Source: Amycolatopsis coloradensis
Lineage (GTDB): Bacteria > Actinomycetota > Actinomycetes > Mycobacteriales > Pseudonocardiaceae
Assembly (NCBI RefSeq): GCF_001953865.1
Contig: NZ_MQUQ01000003.1
Span: forward strand, 75,917-139,916
DNA length: 64,000 bases
Direction of reading: 5' to 3'
Shown here: positions 8,843 to 17,739 of the stretch, piece by piece
How positions within the stretch are numbered: the first letter of the stretch is position 1
How the letters are laid out: the number at the start of each line of letters is the position of its first letter
Notes under the pieces: model-generated
The model's input: only the letters and a program-made list of their open reading frames with translations
Told to the model about the DNA's origin: nothing
The model's database searches: none
Translations under genes and position numbers: made by a program

Positions 8843-9217
8843 ATGAATCCGATCCTGCCCGTCGGCCTCGGGACCGTCCTGCTGCTGGCTGGCGCGATGC
8901 TCGCCGTGCGAGCCCGCGCTCGCCAACGGCGTCGGCGTTGGCGGGCCCGCCCGGACTCGGTTGCGAGTATCACCGCCCGCGTGACGACCGAGCGCCAGCA
9001 ACCCTGCCCGGCCTGGCCCGTGCACGACCGCGACGTCCAACCCGCTACCACGAATCGCGACCAGCCGACGCTGCGGCTGCCCCGCGTTCTCACGCCGCAT
9101 GCGCGACAAAGACCAAGCCCTCGGTCTCGACCGGACCGGCGCCGAGCCGCCGCTCCTGGTACGTCGGACGACACGGATACCACTACCTCCGATTCAGGCC
9201 CGCACGCACTCAGGTAG
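8843..9217 (+). CDS. Small single-TM protein with basic tail
   Basis: A 124-residue frame. Residues 3-23 (PILPVGLGTVLLLAGAMLAV) form one TM helix, followed by a run of Arg residues that fits the positive-inside rule, then a low-complexity Arg/Pro/Thr tail. The ribosome site is weak. It is in the same direction as the deazapurine-like cluster but is not clearly part of it. Function is unknown. Confidence 0.4.
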   Translation: MNPILPVGLGTVLLLAGAMLAVRARARQRRRRWRARPDSVASITARVTTERQQPCPAWPVHDRDVQPATTNRDQPTLRLPRVLTPHARQRPSPRSRPDRRRAAAPGTSDDTDTTTSDSGPHALR

Positions 9218-9295
9218 GCGACCAAACCCAGCACCTGTCGCCGACTTGGCGAGTCAGCCGCCGAGCCTCCCCTGCAGGGAAAGGACCTTAGCGAC

Positions 9296-9859
9296 ATGTT
9301 CCAGCTCTGTGCGGCTGTCCGCACTCACTTCCGACGCATCGGCAGGAGCGGCCGACACGAACAACCGGAGTCCGACGACGGGACCGTGGATCCGTTGCTT
9401 ACCTTCTTCCGTTGGCGCGACTGGACGATCCTCGACCGCAGCTCGGACACCAGCGCCAACCTCTACTACTCCGCGAGTCTCCAAGGCGCGCTCGACACCG
9501 ACAACCGGCGCCTCACCCCACTGGATGCCAACCTGAGCGAGCTCGAATGCGAGCTCGCCCACGACGGCACGTACTGGATCGCCAGCTTTTTCTCGTGTGG
9601 CACGGTGATCGGCTGCGGCCAGCATCGCAGTACACAGGTCGTGATCGGCGTGCACAGCGGTGTCTTTCCCTCTGTGCTTGATCAGCTGGAGCACCAGGCA
9701 CGCATCCTCGACCCGGAAGAGATCGCCACCTGTGTGGTCTTCGGCCCGTGCGGCAGCGACAGCAATCCGACGTCCAATACCGGCGGGCCCCGATGGCACC
9801 GTCTGCGTCTTCCACGCTGCGTTGTGTCTCCATGCGCGGCAAGGCGGACGGCTAGGTGA
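9296..9859 (+). CDS. Hypothetical protein
   Basis: A 187-residue frame with a GAAAGGA ribosome site 11 bp before ATG. The middle, around residues 38-150, looks like a folded domain with aromatic and acidic residues (FFRWRDWTILDRSS, GTYWIASFFSCG). The last 30 residues become Arg-rich and may be a tail or a late frameshift. I do not recognise a family. It lies just upstream of the secreted protease gene. Confidence 0.45.
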   Translation: MFQLCAAVRTHFRRIGRSGRHEQPESDDGTVDPLLTFFRWRDWTILDRSSDTSANLYYSASLQGALDTDNRRLTPLDANLSELECELAHDGTYWIASFFSCGTVIGCGQHRSTQVVIGVHSGVFPSVLDQLEHQARILDPEEIATCVVFGPCGSDSNPTSNTGGPRWHRLRLPRCVVSPCAARRTAR

Positions 9860-9972
9860 GCCTTCCGCCAGCACTAGTCGCTCACCCCGGACGCGGGCCG
9901 CCCGCGCTCCGTAGTTGGTGACTCCTTTGTAGACAGTTCAACCCACTTTTCTCAGACGGGAAAGACAACTCC

Positions 9973-10884
9973 GTGAACAGAAAGACCTTGTCGTTCGCAG
10001 CAGCCGTGACAGTGAGCATCGCCGCCGCGCTGACCGCCCCCGCGGCGACGGCCGTCGCCGACCCGCCACCGCCGCCGGTCGACACGATGATCATCGGCGG
10101 TCACCCAGCCGCGACCGCGCTGCCGGGGATCACCTCGCTGCAGTACGACGCACCCGCACATGGCGAGCAGTACATCGACTACCACACCTGTGGCGCCGCC
10201 CTGGTGTTCCGCGGCTGGGTGGTCACCGCCGCCCACTGCGTCACCGATCCGCCTGCGGGTCCGGCAGCCAGGTCGTCGATGCTCGGACGATTCAACGCTG
10301 ACCCGGCGCCGATCCCAACCGCGGACAAGGCGTTCCAAGTCCGAACCGGCAGCCTCGACCGGCTCTCCGGCGGAGAGACCGCGACCGTGACCAAGATCGT
10401 GGTTCACCCCGGCTGGAAATGGGGAGACGGCGCGCCGAAGAGCAAGGTGTACGACGTCGCCATGCTCAAGCTCGACCACTTGGTTCAGGAGCCGACCGTG
10501 CAGATCGCGCGCATCGCCGCCCAGCCCGGCACTGACGCCAAGATCTTCGGCTGGGGCGTGACCGAGCCCGACAGCACTCGCACCGGCCTGCCCAGGCGCC
10601 TGCAGCAACTCGAGACCCGGGTCATCGCACCGTCGCGCTGCGCCGAGGCGTTCATCGCCGCCGGCGAAGTCTGCACCAACAACCCCAGCGGAACCGACGG
10701 CAGCTGTTACGGAGATTCCGGCACGCCCGCCCTGGCCACCATCGACGGCGTTCCTCAGCTCGTCGGGATCGCCAGCCGATCCGCCGACCCCAAGTTCTGC
10801 GGCGTCGAGCCCGACGTCTTCACCAGCGCTCCGGACCTCCGGAACTGGATCTACCACGTCGCTCGCACCGGCAACGCCACCTAA
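9973..10884 (+). CDS. Secreted trypsin-like serine protease (S1 family)
   Basis: A 303-residue protein with a Sec signal peptide: positive start, hydrophobic core, then APAATAVAD cleavage region near residue 30. The mature chain starts near IIGGHPA, typical of activated trypsins. The triad is complete: TAAHC for His, YDVAMLKL for Asp, and GSCYGDSGTPA for Ser. Paired Cys residues around the His and Ser loops fit normal disulfides. The specificity-pocket residue before GDSG is in NPSGTDGSCYGDSG, a trypsin-like arrangement. It stands alone between small unknown genes, so no partner is obvious. Confidence 0.88.
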   Translation: MNRKTLSFAAAVTVSIAAALTAPAATAVADPPPPPVDTMIIGGHPAATALPGITSLQYDAPAHGEQYIDYHTCGAALVFRGWVVTAAHCVTDPPAGPAARSSMLGRFNADPAPIPTADKAFQVRTGSLDRLSGGETATVTKIVVHPGWKWGDGAPKSKVYDVAMLKLDHLVQEPTVQIARIAAQPGTDAKIFGWGVTEPDSTRTGLPRRLQQLETRVIAPSRCAEAFIAAGEVCTNNPSGTDGSCYGDSGTPALATIDGVPQLVGIASRSADPKFCGVEPDVFTSAPDLRNWIYHVARTGNAT

Positions 10885-10975
10885 CCCTAAGCCTGAGGGT
10901 GCCGCGCCCTTCCACCCGTCGGCGCGGTACCACCAGGGCCCGGCGCGACATTCACCTTCCGGGACACCAAAACCC

Positions 10976-11176
10976 ATGAACGACACCCCCAGAACACCAC
11001 CAGCCACCGGCCTACGGTGGCCGACACCGGACTTCCCTCACATCGAGGTACCCAGCGCGGCTAAGAGGCTCGTCCGGCGCAGCTGGGCAACGAACTCCGA
11101 CGCTGTCCCGGGCCGCCCGCACGATCCCTTCGTTCATGTCGCCGCCGCGCGTGTCCCTACCACCCACGATCGGTAA
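10976..11176 (+). CDS. Small protein coupled to the next gene
   Basis: A 66-residue frame whose TAA stop overlaps the ATG of the next gene (TAATG), a usual sign of translational coupling. The sequence is Pro/Arg-rich with no known motif. The ribosome site is weak. I report it mainly because of the overlap. Confidence 0.35.
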   Translation: MNDTPRTPPATGLRWPTPDFPHIEVPSAAKRLVRRSWATNSDAVPGRPHDPFVHVAAARVPTTHDR

Positions 11177-11481
11177 TGGGCAGCCGGACCGCCAGCGCCG
11201 CCACCACACGACAACCGCGCAAGCGACTTCCCCCACTGGGGCTAACCGTCCGCTACCAGGCGGGCGCCTCCCTGCGAGACCTCGCGGGCAGCTATCGGCT
11301 GACCGTCCGGACTGTCCGTGCCCTCTTGGTCGCCGATGGAGTGCAGATCCGTCCCCCCCGGGCGCAGAAAGCAAACAGGATCCGGCACCGCAGTGGCCGC
11401 GAGCCGCCATCCGGCGCGAGCTGGAACACCCCGGCTGGCGACCGTGCACCCGCTGCGCCCACCGCCTGCCAGGCCACGTGA
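11176..11481 (+). CDS. Small helix-turn-helix protein
   Basis: A 101-residue protein. Residues 20-62 resemble the small actinobacterial HTH proteins with the layout RYxAGxSxRxLAxxxxxSxxTVRxLLxxxGVxxRxP; here it reads VRYQAGASLRDLAGSYRL and then VRALLVADGVQIRPP. The rest is basic and unstructured. The start overlaps the stop of the preceding small gene. Probably a DNA-binding accessory protein; target unknown. Confidence 0.6.
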   Translation: MGSRTASAATTRQPRKRLPPLGLTVRYQAGASLRDLAGSYRLTVRTVRALLVADGVQIRPPRAQKANRIRHRSGREPPSGASWNTPAGDRAPAAPTACQAT

Positions 11482-11530
11482 ATCCGTTCTTGATGTGGCT
11501 CCGGCGACCTGGCCACCGTTCAACCAAGAC

Positions 11531-11758
11531 ATGCCACCCGTACCAGGTGGCATGCCACATCTAGCGGAAGCCGTACCAGGCCAGCCATGCGCCGGCCTCA
11601 CGTCGCCGCATCTCGTGCACAAAATCGATGAGAAGCCCCTGCCGACCTGGTCCGGCGAGTACACCGCCGTCATGACCCGATGCGTACGCGTCGGCCTCGT
11701 CGACGCACCCATCCCGTCGCACGCTCAGCTCTGCCCCGAATGCCATCACCATGCCTAG
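11531..11758 (+). CDS. Small Cys-containing protein
   Basis: A 75-residue frame with a conserved-looking end: SGEYTAVMTRCVRVGLVDAP then LCPECHHH. One Cys plus a CPEC pair and a His cluster could bind zinc, but this is a guess from spacing. The upstream codons in the same frame look non-coding, so I start at ATG 11531. It follows the HTH gene by 49 bp. Confidence 0.45.
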   Translation: MPPVPGGMPHLAEAVPGQPCAGLTSPHLVHKIDEKPLPTWSGEYTAVMTRCVRVGLVDAPIPSHAQLCPECHHHA

Positions 11759-11902
11759 ACCTCCACCAGAGACCTGACCGCGAGGTTGGCGCCCCGGCCA
11801 CGGCCGAGGACGGGTCGACACTCCGCACCACGCCAAACCTGCCGCGTCCCGCGGAAACCCACCTCATCCGAGTACTTGAACCCGCTACTCCTGAGAGCTC
11901 CC

Positions 11903-12847
11903 ATGTCGAAACCTCTGCCCTACGGCCCGACCGATGACGAAGCCGCCCTGAGCTACGTCCGCGAAGCGTTAAGCCTGTCCCAACGAGGCAATTGGGAAGC
12001 CTTGCTGGCCGACGACCGCGTCTTGCAGACCTATCGCGCACTCAAGACCTTCGACGCCAAGGCGGGCGAGAGGTCCGTCCGGGAACGCGACGCGATCAAG
12101 CTCGCTGAACACCAGCGCTACGCCGGGCTCATCACCGCTGCCGAGTACGCCGATCACTATCGCCAGTTCACGACCTGGCGTAAACGCGCGAGCCGGTTCA
12201 ACACCGTCTTGCACCAATACCTTGACCTGACCGCCGACCGCGTCCGCCAAGTCCACCACGACAGCGTCGCGGAATCGTTGCGGGCCGCGCTGCTGGCCCT
12301 GGCGATCGCCGTCGACGACCACCGCCAAGCGCACGCCGGAGAGGAGTCCCTGGTCGACACCGCCCTCTGGGCTCGCTTGCGGCTGCTCCCCTGGCCCACC
12401 GCCGACGACGCCGGCTACCGGCTCGTAGACGCGGTGGCCGCCGAGCGAGGCCGCCGAACAGCCGCCCGGCACCTCAAGAACAGCTTCATCCAGTACCAAG
12501 GCTCACACGTCACCGGCGAAAACGTCGACGTCGCCGACCTGCTCCTCGAAATCACCGACAACGCCCAACCGACCTGCGACCGCAGCCAGCTCGTCGAACT
12601 GTGGAACCAACGAACCCCGGACCTACTGGAATCAGACGCCGCGAAGGCCGCAGCGAGCAGGCAGAAGGGCTCCTACGCCACCTATCGACTCCGCAGATCG
12701 CTCACCTTCCTGGAATCACAAGGGATGATCGACCGGAATTCAGAAGACGGCACCGCCAAAGTCACGGTCATCAATCGGAGCGCCCTGCTCTCACTACGCC
12801 GACAATGGGACACAGCACAATTCCCACTCGACGACGCCGAGCTGTGA
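11903..12847 (+). CDS. Hypothetical protein, partly duplicated downstream
   Basis: A 314-residue mostly helical protein that I do not recognise. The middle is rich in Arg, Asp and His (TWRKRASRFNTVLHQYLDLT), and the C-terminal 80 residues (LWNQRTPDLLES, SRQKGSYATYRLRRSLTFLE) look like a winged-helix-type domain. The ATG at 11903 is chosen because upstream codons lack bias. A decayed second copy of the C-terminal part lies at 14265-14501, on the far side of the pentapeptide-repeat gene. Function unknown; the duplication suggests an accessory gene. Confidence 0.6.
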   Translation: MSKPLPYGPTDDEAALSYVREALSLSQRGNWEALLADDRVLQTYRALKTFDAKAGERSVRERDAIKLAEHQRYAGLITAAEYADHYRQFTTWRKRASRFNTVLHQYLDLTADRVRQVHHDSVAESLRAALLALAIAVDDHRQAHAGEESLVDTALWARLRLLPWPTADDAGYRLVDAVAAERGRRTAARHLKNSFIQYQGSHVTGENVDVADLLLEITDNAQPTCDRSQLVELWNQRTPDLLESDAAKAAASRQKGSYATYRLRRSLTFLESQGMIDRNSEDGTAKVTVINRSALLSLRRQWDTAQFPLDDAEL

Positions 12848-12998
12848 AGCGGACTCGTTCGCTCCGATCCGAACGAACCCGTTTGACGCTGTAGCGGCGC
12901 TGGTGCCCCGTTAGGTCCCCGTGGCAGCCCGTCTTGAGCGGATCTATCTCAGCCCCGCAAGCTGTAGCGATTGGTGGGTGTCCGGGCGACTATAAGGC

Positions 12999-14255
12999 GT
13001 GGAGCGGAAATGGCTGGATGGCTCGAGGACCTCGTTGTCGCGGCGGTGGCAGCACCGTGGAGGTACGTGGTGGTGGGCGGTCTTCGTCATCGTCGTCCCG
13101 GTCGCGCTGAGCGCGGCCGTAGCCATGACCGCCCTGTTGATGTTCGTCAACGTTGGGGGCGATCCGAAGAGCCAGCTCGAGTTGATCAAGACTGGCCTCA
13201 CCGTCGGCGCCGGGACCGGTGGCGTAGTCGCACTGGTGCTCGCTGGGCGCCGGCAGTGGTCCACCGAGCACGACGCCGCCGAGCGGCGGCTCACTGAGCT
13301 TTACGTCAAGGCCGTGGAGCAGCTCGGCTCCGACAAACCCGTGGTCCGCCACGGCGGGTTGTACGCGCTCGAGCGCGTCGCCCAGGATAACCCTGACCAC
13401 CGCCAGGTCGTGGTCGACGTGATCTGCGCTTACCTGCGTGCTCCTTTCCAGCTTCCTGGCGCGCCCCGTCCCCGGAACCGATCCGGTATATACCGGCCCT
13501 TGGCGTCCAGCAGAAGGCCTGCTCACGACCGCGCCTCGAGTGGGGAACAGGTCGAGTCACCGACGGTGGCCGAACTCGACGAGGACGCTCGGCAGGAGAG
13601 GGAAATCCGCCTCACGGCCCAGCGCATCCTCACCAGGAATCTAAAGCCGGGGAACAACCCAAATCATCCCGCGAAGACCTTCTGGAAAGATATCAACCTC
13701 GACCTCACCGGTGCCACACTCATCAACTTCAACCTGTTGCATTGCCAGATCAACAAGGCCAGCTTTATCAAGGCGACCTTCACCGATCACACCTGGTTCC
13801 AAAAGACGACCTTCACCGACCACGCAATGTTCGAGGAGGCGACCTTCATCAACCACGCCTGGTTCCTCGATGCGACCTTCACTCGCGCCGCCTCGTTCTA
13901 CGGGACGACCTTCACCCGTGCCGCTTTGTTCGACGACGCGACCTTCACCGGCCACGCCACATTCGACAAGGCGATCTTCACCAGCGCCACCTCATTCGAC
14001 AAGGCGACCTTCACCAGCAATACCTCGTGCCCCGGGGCACCCTTCGCTGCAGTACCTGGCGCTCAAGGAGCACGGATCCGGGCAGATTCCAGTAAGCCAG
14101 ATTTTAAGGGCTCATCATGGCCGCTCGGGTGGACCGCCGAGTTGCCGGAAAGGGCGGAGCAGGCGTGGGTGCGGCTAGTTCCTGTGCCGATCGTCCTCGT
14201 CGCGCCAGGTGAAGTTTCGGGTGGACGAGGCATAGCACTCGACGCCGTCAGGTGA
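12999..14255 (+). CDS. Membrane-anchored pentapeptide-repeat protein
   Basis: A 418-residue protein. Residues 25-48 and 63-80 are hydrophobic and form a TM hairpin. Next comes a conserved helical block (TELYVKAVEQLGSD, GLYALERVAQDNPDH, VICAYLRAP) found in a large actinobacterial family. From about residue 225 there are roughly ten tandem pentapeptide-type units with Phe at the centre (TFTDHTWFQK, ATFINHAWF and so on), forming a right-handed beta-helix. The last 70 residues are unrelated. The start is GTG at 12999. The same architecture is in the gene at 19902, so these are paralogues. Their role is unknown; pentapeptide helices mimic DNA in some proteins but that is not shown here. Confidence 0.75.
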   Translation: MERKWLDGSRTSLSRRWQHRGGTWWWAVFVIVVPVALSAAVAMTALLMFVNVGGDPKSQLELIKTGLTVGAGTGGVVALVLAGRRQWSTEHDAAERRLTELYVKAVEQLGSDKPVVRHGGLYALERVAQDNPDHRQVVVDVICAYLRAPFQLPGAPRPRNRSGIYRPLASSRRPAHDRASSGEQVESPTVAELDEDARQEREIRLTAQRILTRNLKPGNNPNHPAKTFWKDINLDLTGATLINFNLLHCQINKASFIKATFTDHTWFQKTTFTDHAMFEEATFINHAWFLDATFTRAASFYGTTFTRAALFDDATFTGHATFDKAIFTSATSFDKATFTSNTSCPGAPFAAVPGAQGARIRADSSKPDFKGSSWPLGWTAELPERAEQAWVRLVPVPIVLVAPGEVSGGRGIALDAVR

Positions 14256-14264
14256 CGAACCACA

Positions 14265-14501
14265 CTGTGGAAGCTACGAACTCCGGACCTGCTGGAGTCC
14301 CCGCCGCAGCGGTTGTGACGAGGAAGCAGAAAGGCTGCTACGCCACCATCCGGCTCTGCAGATCGCTCCTCTTTCTGGAAACATCGTACGGACATCAGAT
14401 CACGTAAAAAACCAAATTACGGTACTCAACCCTGTCGCTCTGATAACGCTACGCCAAAATGGGACCACCAGTACTTCCCCCTCGGCGACGTCGACCTCTA
14501 A
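14265..14501 (+). pseudogene. Decayed copy of the C-terminal part of the 11903-12847 gene
   Basis: Read across frames this gives LWKLRTPDLLES, then RKQKGCYATIRLCRSLLFLE, then QITVLNPVALITLRQ, then WDHQYFPLGDVDL and a stop. Each piece matches the end of the intact gene at 12600-12847 (LWNQRTPDLLES, RQKGSYATYRLRRSLTFLE, KVTVINRSALLSLRRQ, WDTAQFPLDDAEL). At least two frame changes and an early stop are present, so it cannot be functional. It shows that a segment was duplicated around the pentapeptide-repeat gene. Confidence 0.75.
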
Positions 14502-14610
14502 AAACCGGACTGCCGATCGCCCGCGCGCCGGGTCATGCTACGGGAGCTATGTTGCCTCACTGCCAGCTTCCGTCGGGATACTGGGCGGTGAAGGCTGTCG
14601 GCCCAGCACT

Positions 14611-16092
14611 TCATCCGATGTTTCTCCAGAGTCGGACCACACCAGCACCGTCTCCGGTCGCAAGGACCTCGCCACCAAGGGCGAAGGCAAGTGCAGTGAC
14701 TCCGTCGTCGTCGGCGTCGTGCCCTGGAAGGTTGGCTATTTCCTTTCTAGTGACCAGATCCCACACCCGGGCGGTCCCGTCCTTGCTTCCGGTGACGAGG
14801 GCGTTCCCGTCAGGGCGAAACGCGACAGTGTTGACGATGTCTGAGTGGCCTCTGAGGGTGAACATCACTTGGCCCGTGCGAGGATCCCACAGGCTCGCGT
14901 TTTTACCGTTAGCGGTGACCAGGAACTGGCCGGTCGGGCTGAACGCCATGCCGTGAACATAGTCCTCCGCCACGGCGCTCACGGCGCTTCGACCGCTTGC
15001 CCGGTCCCATATCTTCACAGCGCCACGTTCGTAGGTCGCGAAGAGAGTACTGCCAGGATCGAACGCCATACCTTCCCAGAAGCCCACACCCAGGTCGAGT
15101 CTCGCCTTCGGAGCACCGGAAGGCGAGTCCCAGAATTGCATTGCGCACGAGTTTTTTCCGGTGATCATCGTGGCGACCTCGGCAACTTTGGGGACGAATG
15201 CAGAGGGAACGAAGCCTCCCGCTGTGGAATCGTTCAGCAGTTGCACGGCTGGGACATCTTGCTTTCCGGTGGCCGCCCAAAGTCCAGCCTGTCCGGAGCT
15301 TCCGCTGACAGCCAGGGTCGCGCCGTCCGGACTGAACGACAGAAAGGATCCGCTGGTGGTGTTCATCGTCCCGACGATCTCACCGGACCGCCAGTTGCGG
15401 ACCGTTACCGCCTGCGCGTTTGCCACACCTGACGTGGAGCCAGCCACTGCGAGGGTGTCACCGGCTGGACTGAACGCCAGCGCTGACGCATAGTCCCCAA
15501 CCGAGAAGGTCGACTCGACTCGCGGGTTCTTGGACGCGGCGCCCTCTGCCGCTTGAGGGCGCCCAGGAATCGTCCGGTCCGTGTTCTGTCCCACCACACC
15601 GCCTAGCAGCTGGACACCGCCGTAGCTCGCGGAACTCAGGATGAGCACTGCGGCCACTGCGATAGCGGTAAACCGTGCAGGGTGTCGGCCTGCGTAGTTC
15701 ACAACTCGTTGCTTGATGTTGACCGGTCCGGTGGCGACTATGTCGCCCACGGAGTTCCCGCGGATGACGTCGATGTTTGAAGGCTGGCTTTTTTTGCGGG
15801 CGCTCAGTGTCATGGCGGCCTGGACGGCGGCCTGCAGTTCGCGTGCGAACACGTGATCCTGCGCCTCGGCCTGCGTGAGTGCTTCCACGGCCTCGGCTCC
15901 AACATCCGGGGGCACGTGGCCAGCCCGCAGTGCAGCATCTCGGAATCGGACGATTGCCGGGTGTGTGCCGAGTTTGTTGCCGATCAGCGTCCACATGCGC
16001 TCTACGGTCGCATCCAAGGCCTGATCAGCCATTCCGGTTATCCGCCTAGTCGCCCAATCCACAATGAGAGCGACAACTGTCTCCATGCCCAT
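14611..16092 (-). CDS. WD40 sensor-like protein with amyloid-like segment and TM helix
   Basis: A 493-residue protein. Residues 1-95 are helical and resemble the N-terminal helical domain of actinobacterial NLR-like and amyloid-signalling proteins. Residues 111-137 (RGNSVGDIVATGPVNIKQ, then RVVNYAGRHP) are nearly the same as residues 275-302 of the neighbouring nucleosidase gene. A TM helix follows at about 141-162. From about residue 195 to the end there are about seven WD40 blades, with clear repeat ends such as VKIWDRASG, ASLWDPRTG and ARVWDLVTR, so the propeller should lie on the far side of the membrane from the N-terminus. It is 57 bp downstream of the nucleosidase gene and in the same direction, so probably an operon. 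I read it as a sensor; this is inference. Confidence 0.8.
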   Translation of the reverse strand: MGMETVVALIVDWATRRITGMADQALDATVERMWTLIGNKLGTHPAIVRFRDAALRAGHVPPDVGAEAVEALTQAEAQDHVFARELQAAVQAAMTLSARKKSQPSNIDVIRGNSVGDIVATGPVNIKQRVVNYAGRHPARFTAIAVAAVLILSSASYGGVQLLGGVVGQNTDRTIPGRPQAAEGAASKNPRVESTFSVGDYASALAFSPAGDTLAVAGSTSGVANAQAVTVRNWRSGEIVGTMNTTSGSFLSFSPDGATLAVSGSSGQAGLWAATGKQDVPAVQLLNDSTAGGFVPSAFVPKVAEVATMITGKNSCAMQFWDSPSGAPKARLDLGVGFWEGMAFDPGSTLFATYERGAVKIWDRASGRSAVSAVAEDYVHGMAFSPTGQFLVTANGKNASLWDPRTGQVMFTLRGHSDIVNTVAFRPDGNALVTGSKDGTARVWDLVTRKEIANLPGHDADDDGVTALAFALGGEVLATGDGAGVVRLWRNIG

Positions 16093-16149
16093 GTGCTTGT
16101 CCCATTTCGCCGTTCGTCGCCAGCTACGATCTGTTGCGGTTGAACAGGT

Positions 16150-17568
16150 TCAGCACACAGACCAGGAGCCGGTCGGCTCGAGGCGCAGTCCGGTACCCCA
16201 GTCGTCGGGCTTGCTCAACTTCCTCTTGACCTCGGGGTCGAGGGTCTCGGGAATGTTGCCGTGGACCCACGCCATACGCGCGTCATACGTAGCGCCGTTT
16301 TCGCGCGGCCTTTGGGCTGGCACGACCTTGACGACCACGACGGACAAGGTCACGGCCGCCAGGCTCACATCGCCCACCGCGACGTTGCCTGGGCTGTACT
16401 TCTCCACGACCTTGTACCGCCGGGCGAACCAGTCACGCTGCTCAACGCACACCATGCTCTCGGCCAGCTGCCGGTCGCGGGCTGTGAGAGCGTCCACGAA
16501 GCTCTTCGCCGTGGCTTCGGGTGTGCTCCGATCCGGGGTCGGCGGCAGCGGGCTCGAGCTGATGGTCGTTGACGCGGCGGGCTGGCCGAGGACCAGGTAC
16601 GTGCCCCAACCGGCCAGTGCGAGCACCGCGACGAGAAGGATCGCCATGAGGGTGACCAGGAGCGGATGGCGGCGCGCGTAGGTCGTGACCTTTTGGTCGA
16701 CCGTGACCGGCCCGGTCGATGCGATGTCGCCGACGGCGTTTCCTTTTGAAACTGACGTGGTGCGTCCACCGGGGGTGCCAGGGACCGGTTGGTTCGGTGT
16801 AGGCGTGTGACCTTCTTCGGGGTTCGTGGGTCGGCCGAGGGTTTGATCGATCGCCTGGGCCAAGCCGACAGCGAAGGCGGCGGCATTGTGCACCGCGGTG
16901 TCCTGCCAGCCGCTCGAGTCAACGCGGTGCTTGTTGCCGTCGGCCAGGTCGCTGATGCCCCGGATGGCGATGGTGGGGGTGGCCTCGTGCAGATGACCGG
17001 CGAGGGCGACCCCTGAGCTCTCCATCTCGACGGCGGCCGCGTCGTTGTAGTGGGACCGCAGGCGATCTCGCTCAGGTGCGCTGGTCGAGTTGAGCACGAT
17101 CTCACCTGCCGCGACGGGCTCGAAGTGCACCGCGGCACGTGTCTCGGACGCGCCGGGCCAGGCCTGCGCGCGGTTGACGTGCTTGGCGAGCTGGACGAGT
17201 CGGTGCGAGGTGTCCCACGCCTGTGGCCGCGCCAGGAACTCGTCCCCATCGACCCGTCCGCCCTGGTAGGCGTAGACCCGGGTGGCCACCACGACGTCGC
17301 CGAGGGCGATCCACTCCCGGAGCCCACCCGCGATACCCACGAACAGGACGGCCGACGGGCGGAACTCCGTGATCGCGCGTTCGGTGATCGCCGCCGCGTT
17401 GACCGTTCCCATGCCGATCACGGCGAGCGCGATCTCACAACTCGGCCGGGAGGCGAGGGCCCCTACTTCGAAGACCGTGCCGGCCCCGTGGTGATGCGTG
17501 CGCAGGTTCGTCAAGTGCTTCCGGATGGCCGCACCTTCGAGGTCGAGCGCGGTGAGGATCACGAGCAT
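16150..17568 (-). CDS. MTAN/PNP-type nucleosidase fused to amyloid-like segment, TM helix and NTF2-like domain
   Basis: Residues 1-245 are a complete nucleoside-phosphorylase/nucleosidase domain (PNP_UDP superfamily): VGIAGGLREW, then VEMESSG with the catalytic Glu, then RGISDLAD with the catalytic Asp. After a Pro-rich linker, residues 275-302 carry the segment shared with the WD40 protein (KGNAVGDIASTGPVTVDQ, then VTTYARRHP). A TM helix follows at about 303-328. Residues 345-472 look like an NTF2-like domain. Such nucleosidase domains occur as effectors in bacterial NLR-like proteins. ATG 17568 is chosen because GGAG lies 5 bp upstream; an in-frame ATG at 17598 exists. The catalytic residues are intact, so it should hydrolyse a purine nucleoside or nucleotide. 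Confidence 0.82.
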   Translation of the reverse strand: MLVILTALDLEGAAIRKHLTNLRTHHHGAGTVFEVGALASRPSCEIALAVIGMGTVNAAAITERAITEFRPSAVLFVGIAGGLREWIALGDVVVATRVYAYQGGRVDGDEFLARPQAWDTSHRLVQLAKHVNRAQAWPGASETRAAVHFEPVAAGEIVLNSTSAPERDRLRSHYNDAAAVEMESSGVALAGHLHEATPTIAIRGISDLADGNKHRVDSSGWQDTAVHNAAAFAVGLAQAIDQTLGRPTNPEEGHTPTPNQPVPGTPGGRTTSVSKGNAVGDIASTGPVTVDQKVTTYARRHPLLVTLMAILLVAVLALAGWGTYLVLGQPAASTTISSSPLPPTPDRSTPEATAKSFVDALTARDRQLAESMVCVEQRDWFARRYKVVEKYSPGNVAVGDVSLAAVTLSVVVVKVVPAQRPRENGATYDARMAWVHGNIPETLDPEVKRKLSKPDDWGTGLRLEPTGSWSVC

Positions 17569-17705
17569 GACCACTCCGTTCCGTTCGTCAGGCGGCACGA
17601 CCGTAGAGTCAACCGAACCTTCTCGTCAAGTTGACATATCTTTCCGATCGTCTAGAACTAGTAGTCGCTGCAGGTTGAGATGCTGTTTCACCGCGACGTC
17701 GCTTG

Positions 17706-17733
17706 TTGTCCAACTGACATACGACGGTAGGCT
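17706..17733 (+). promoter_or_regulatory. Promoter of the NrtR-like gene, leaderless
   Basis: TTGTCC and TAGGCT are separated by 16 bp, and TAGGCT ends 6 bp before the GTG start at 17740. Transcription would begin at or next to the start codon. Confidence 0.55.
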
Positions 17734-17739
17734 GGTCCA

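Noticed and set aside
9973-10884. Trypsin-like protease as the active partner of the trypco1 gene
   Set aside because: The protease has a Sec signal and is 7 kb away from a broken trypco1 gene, so a working pair is not supported.
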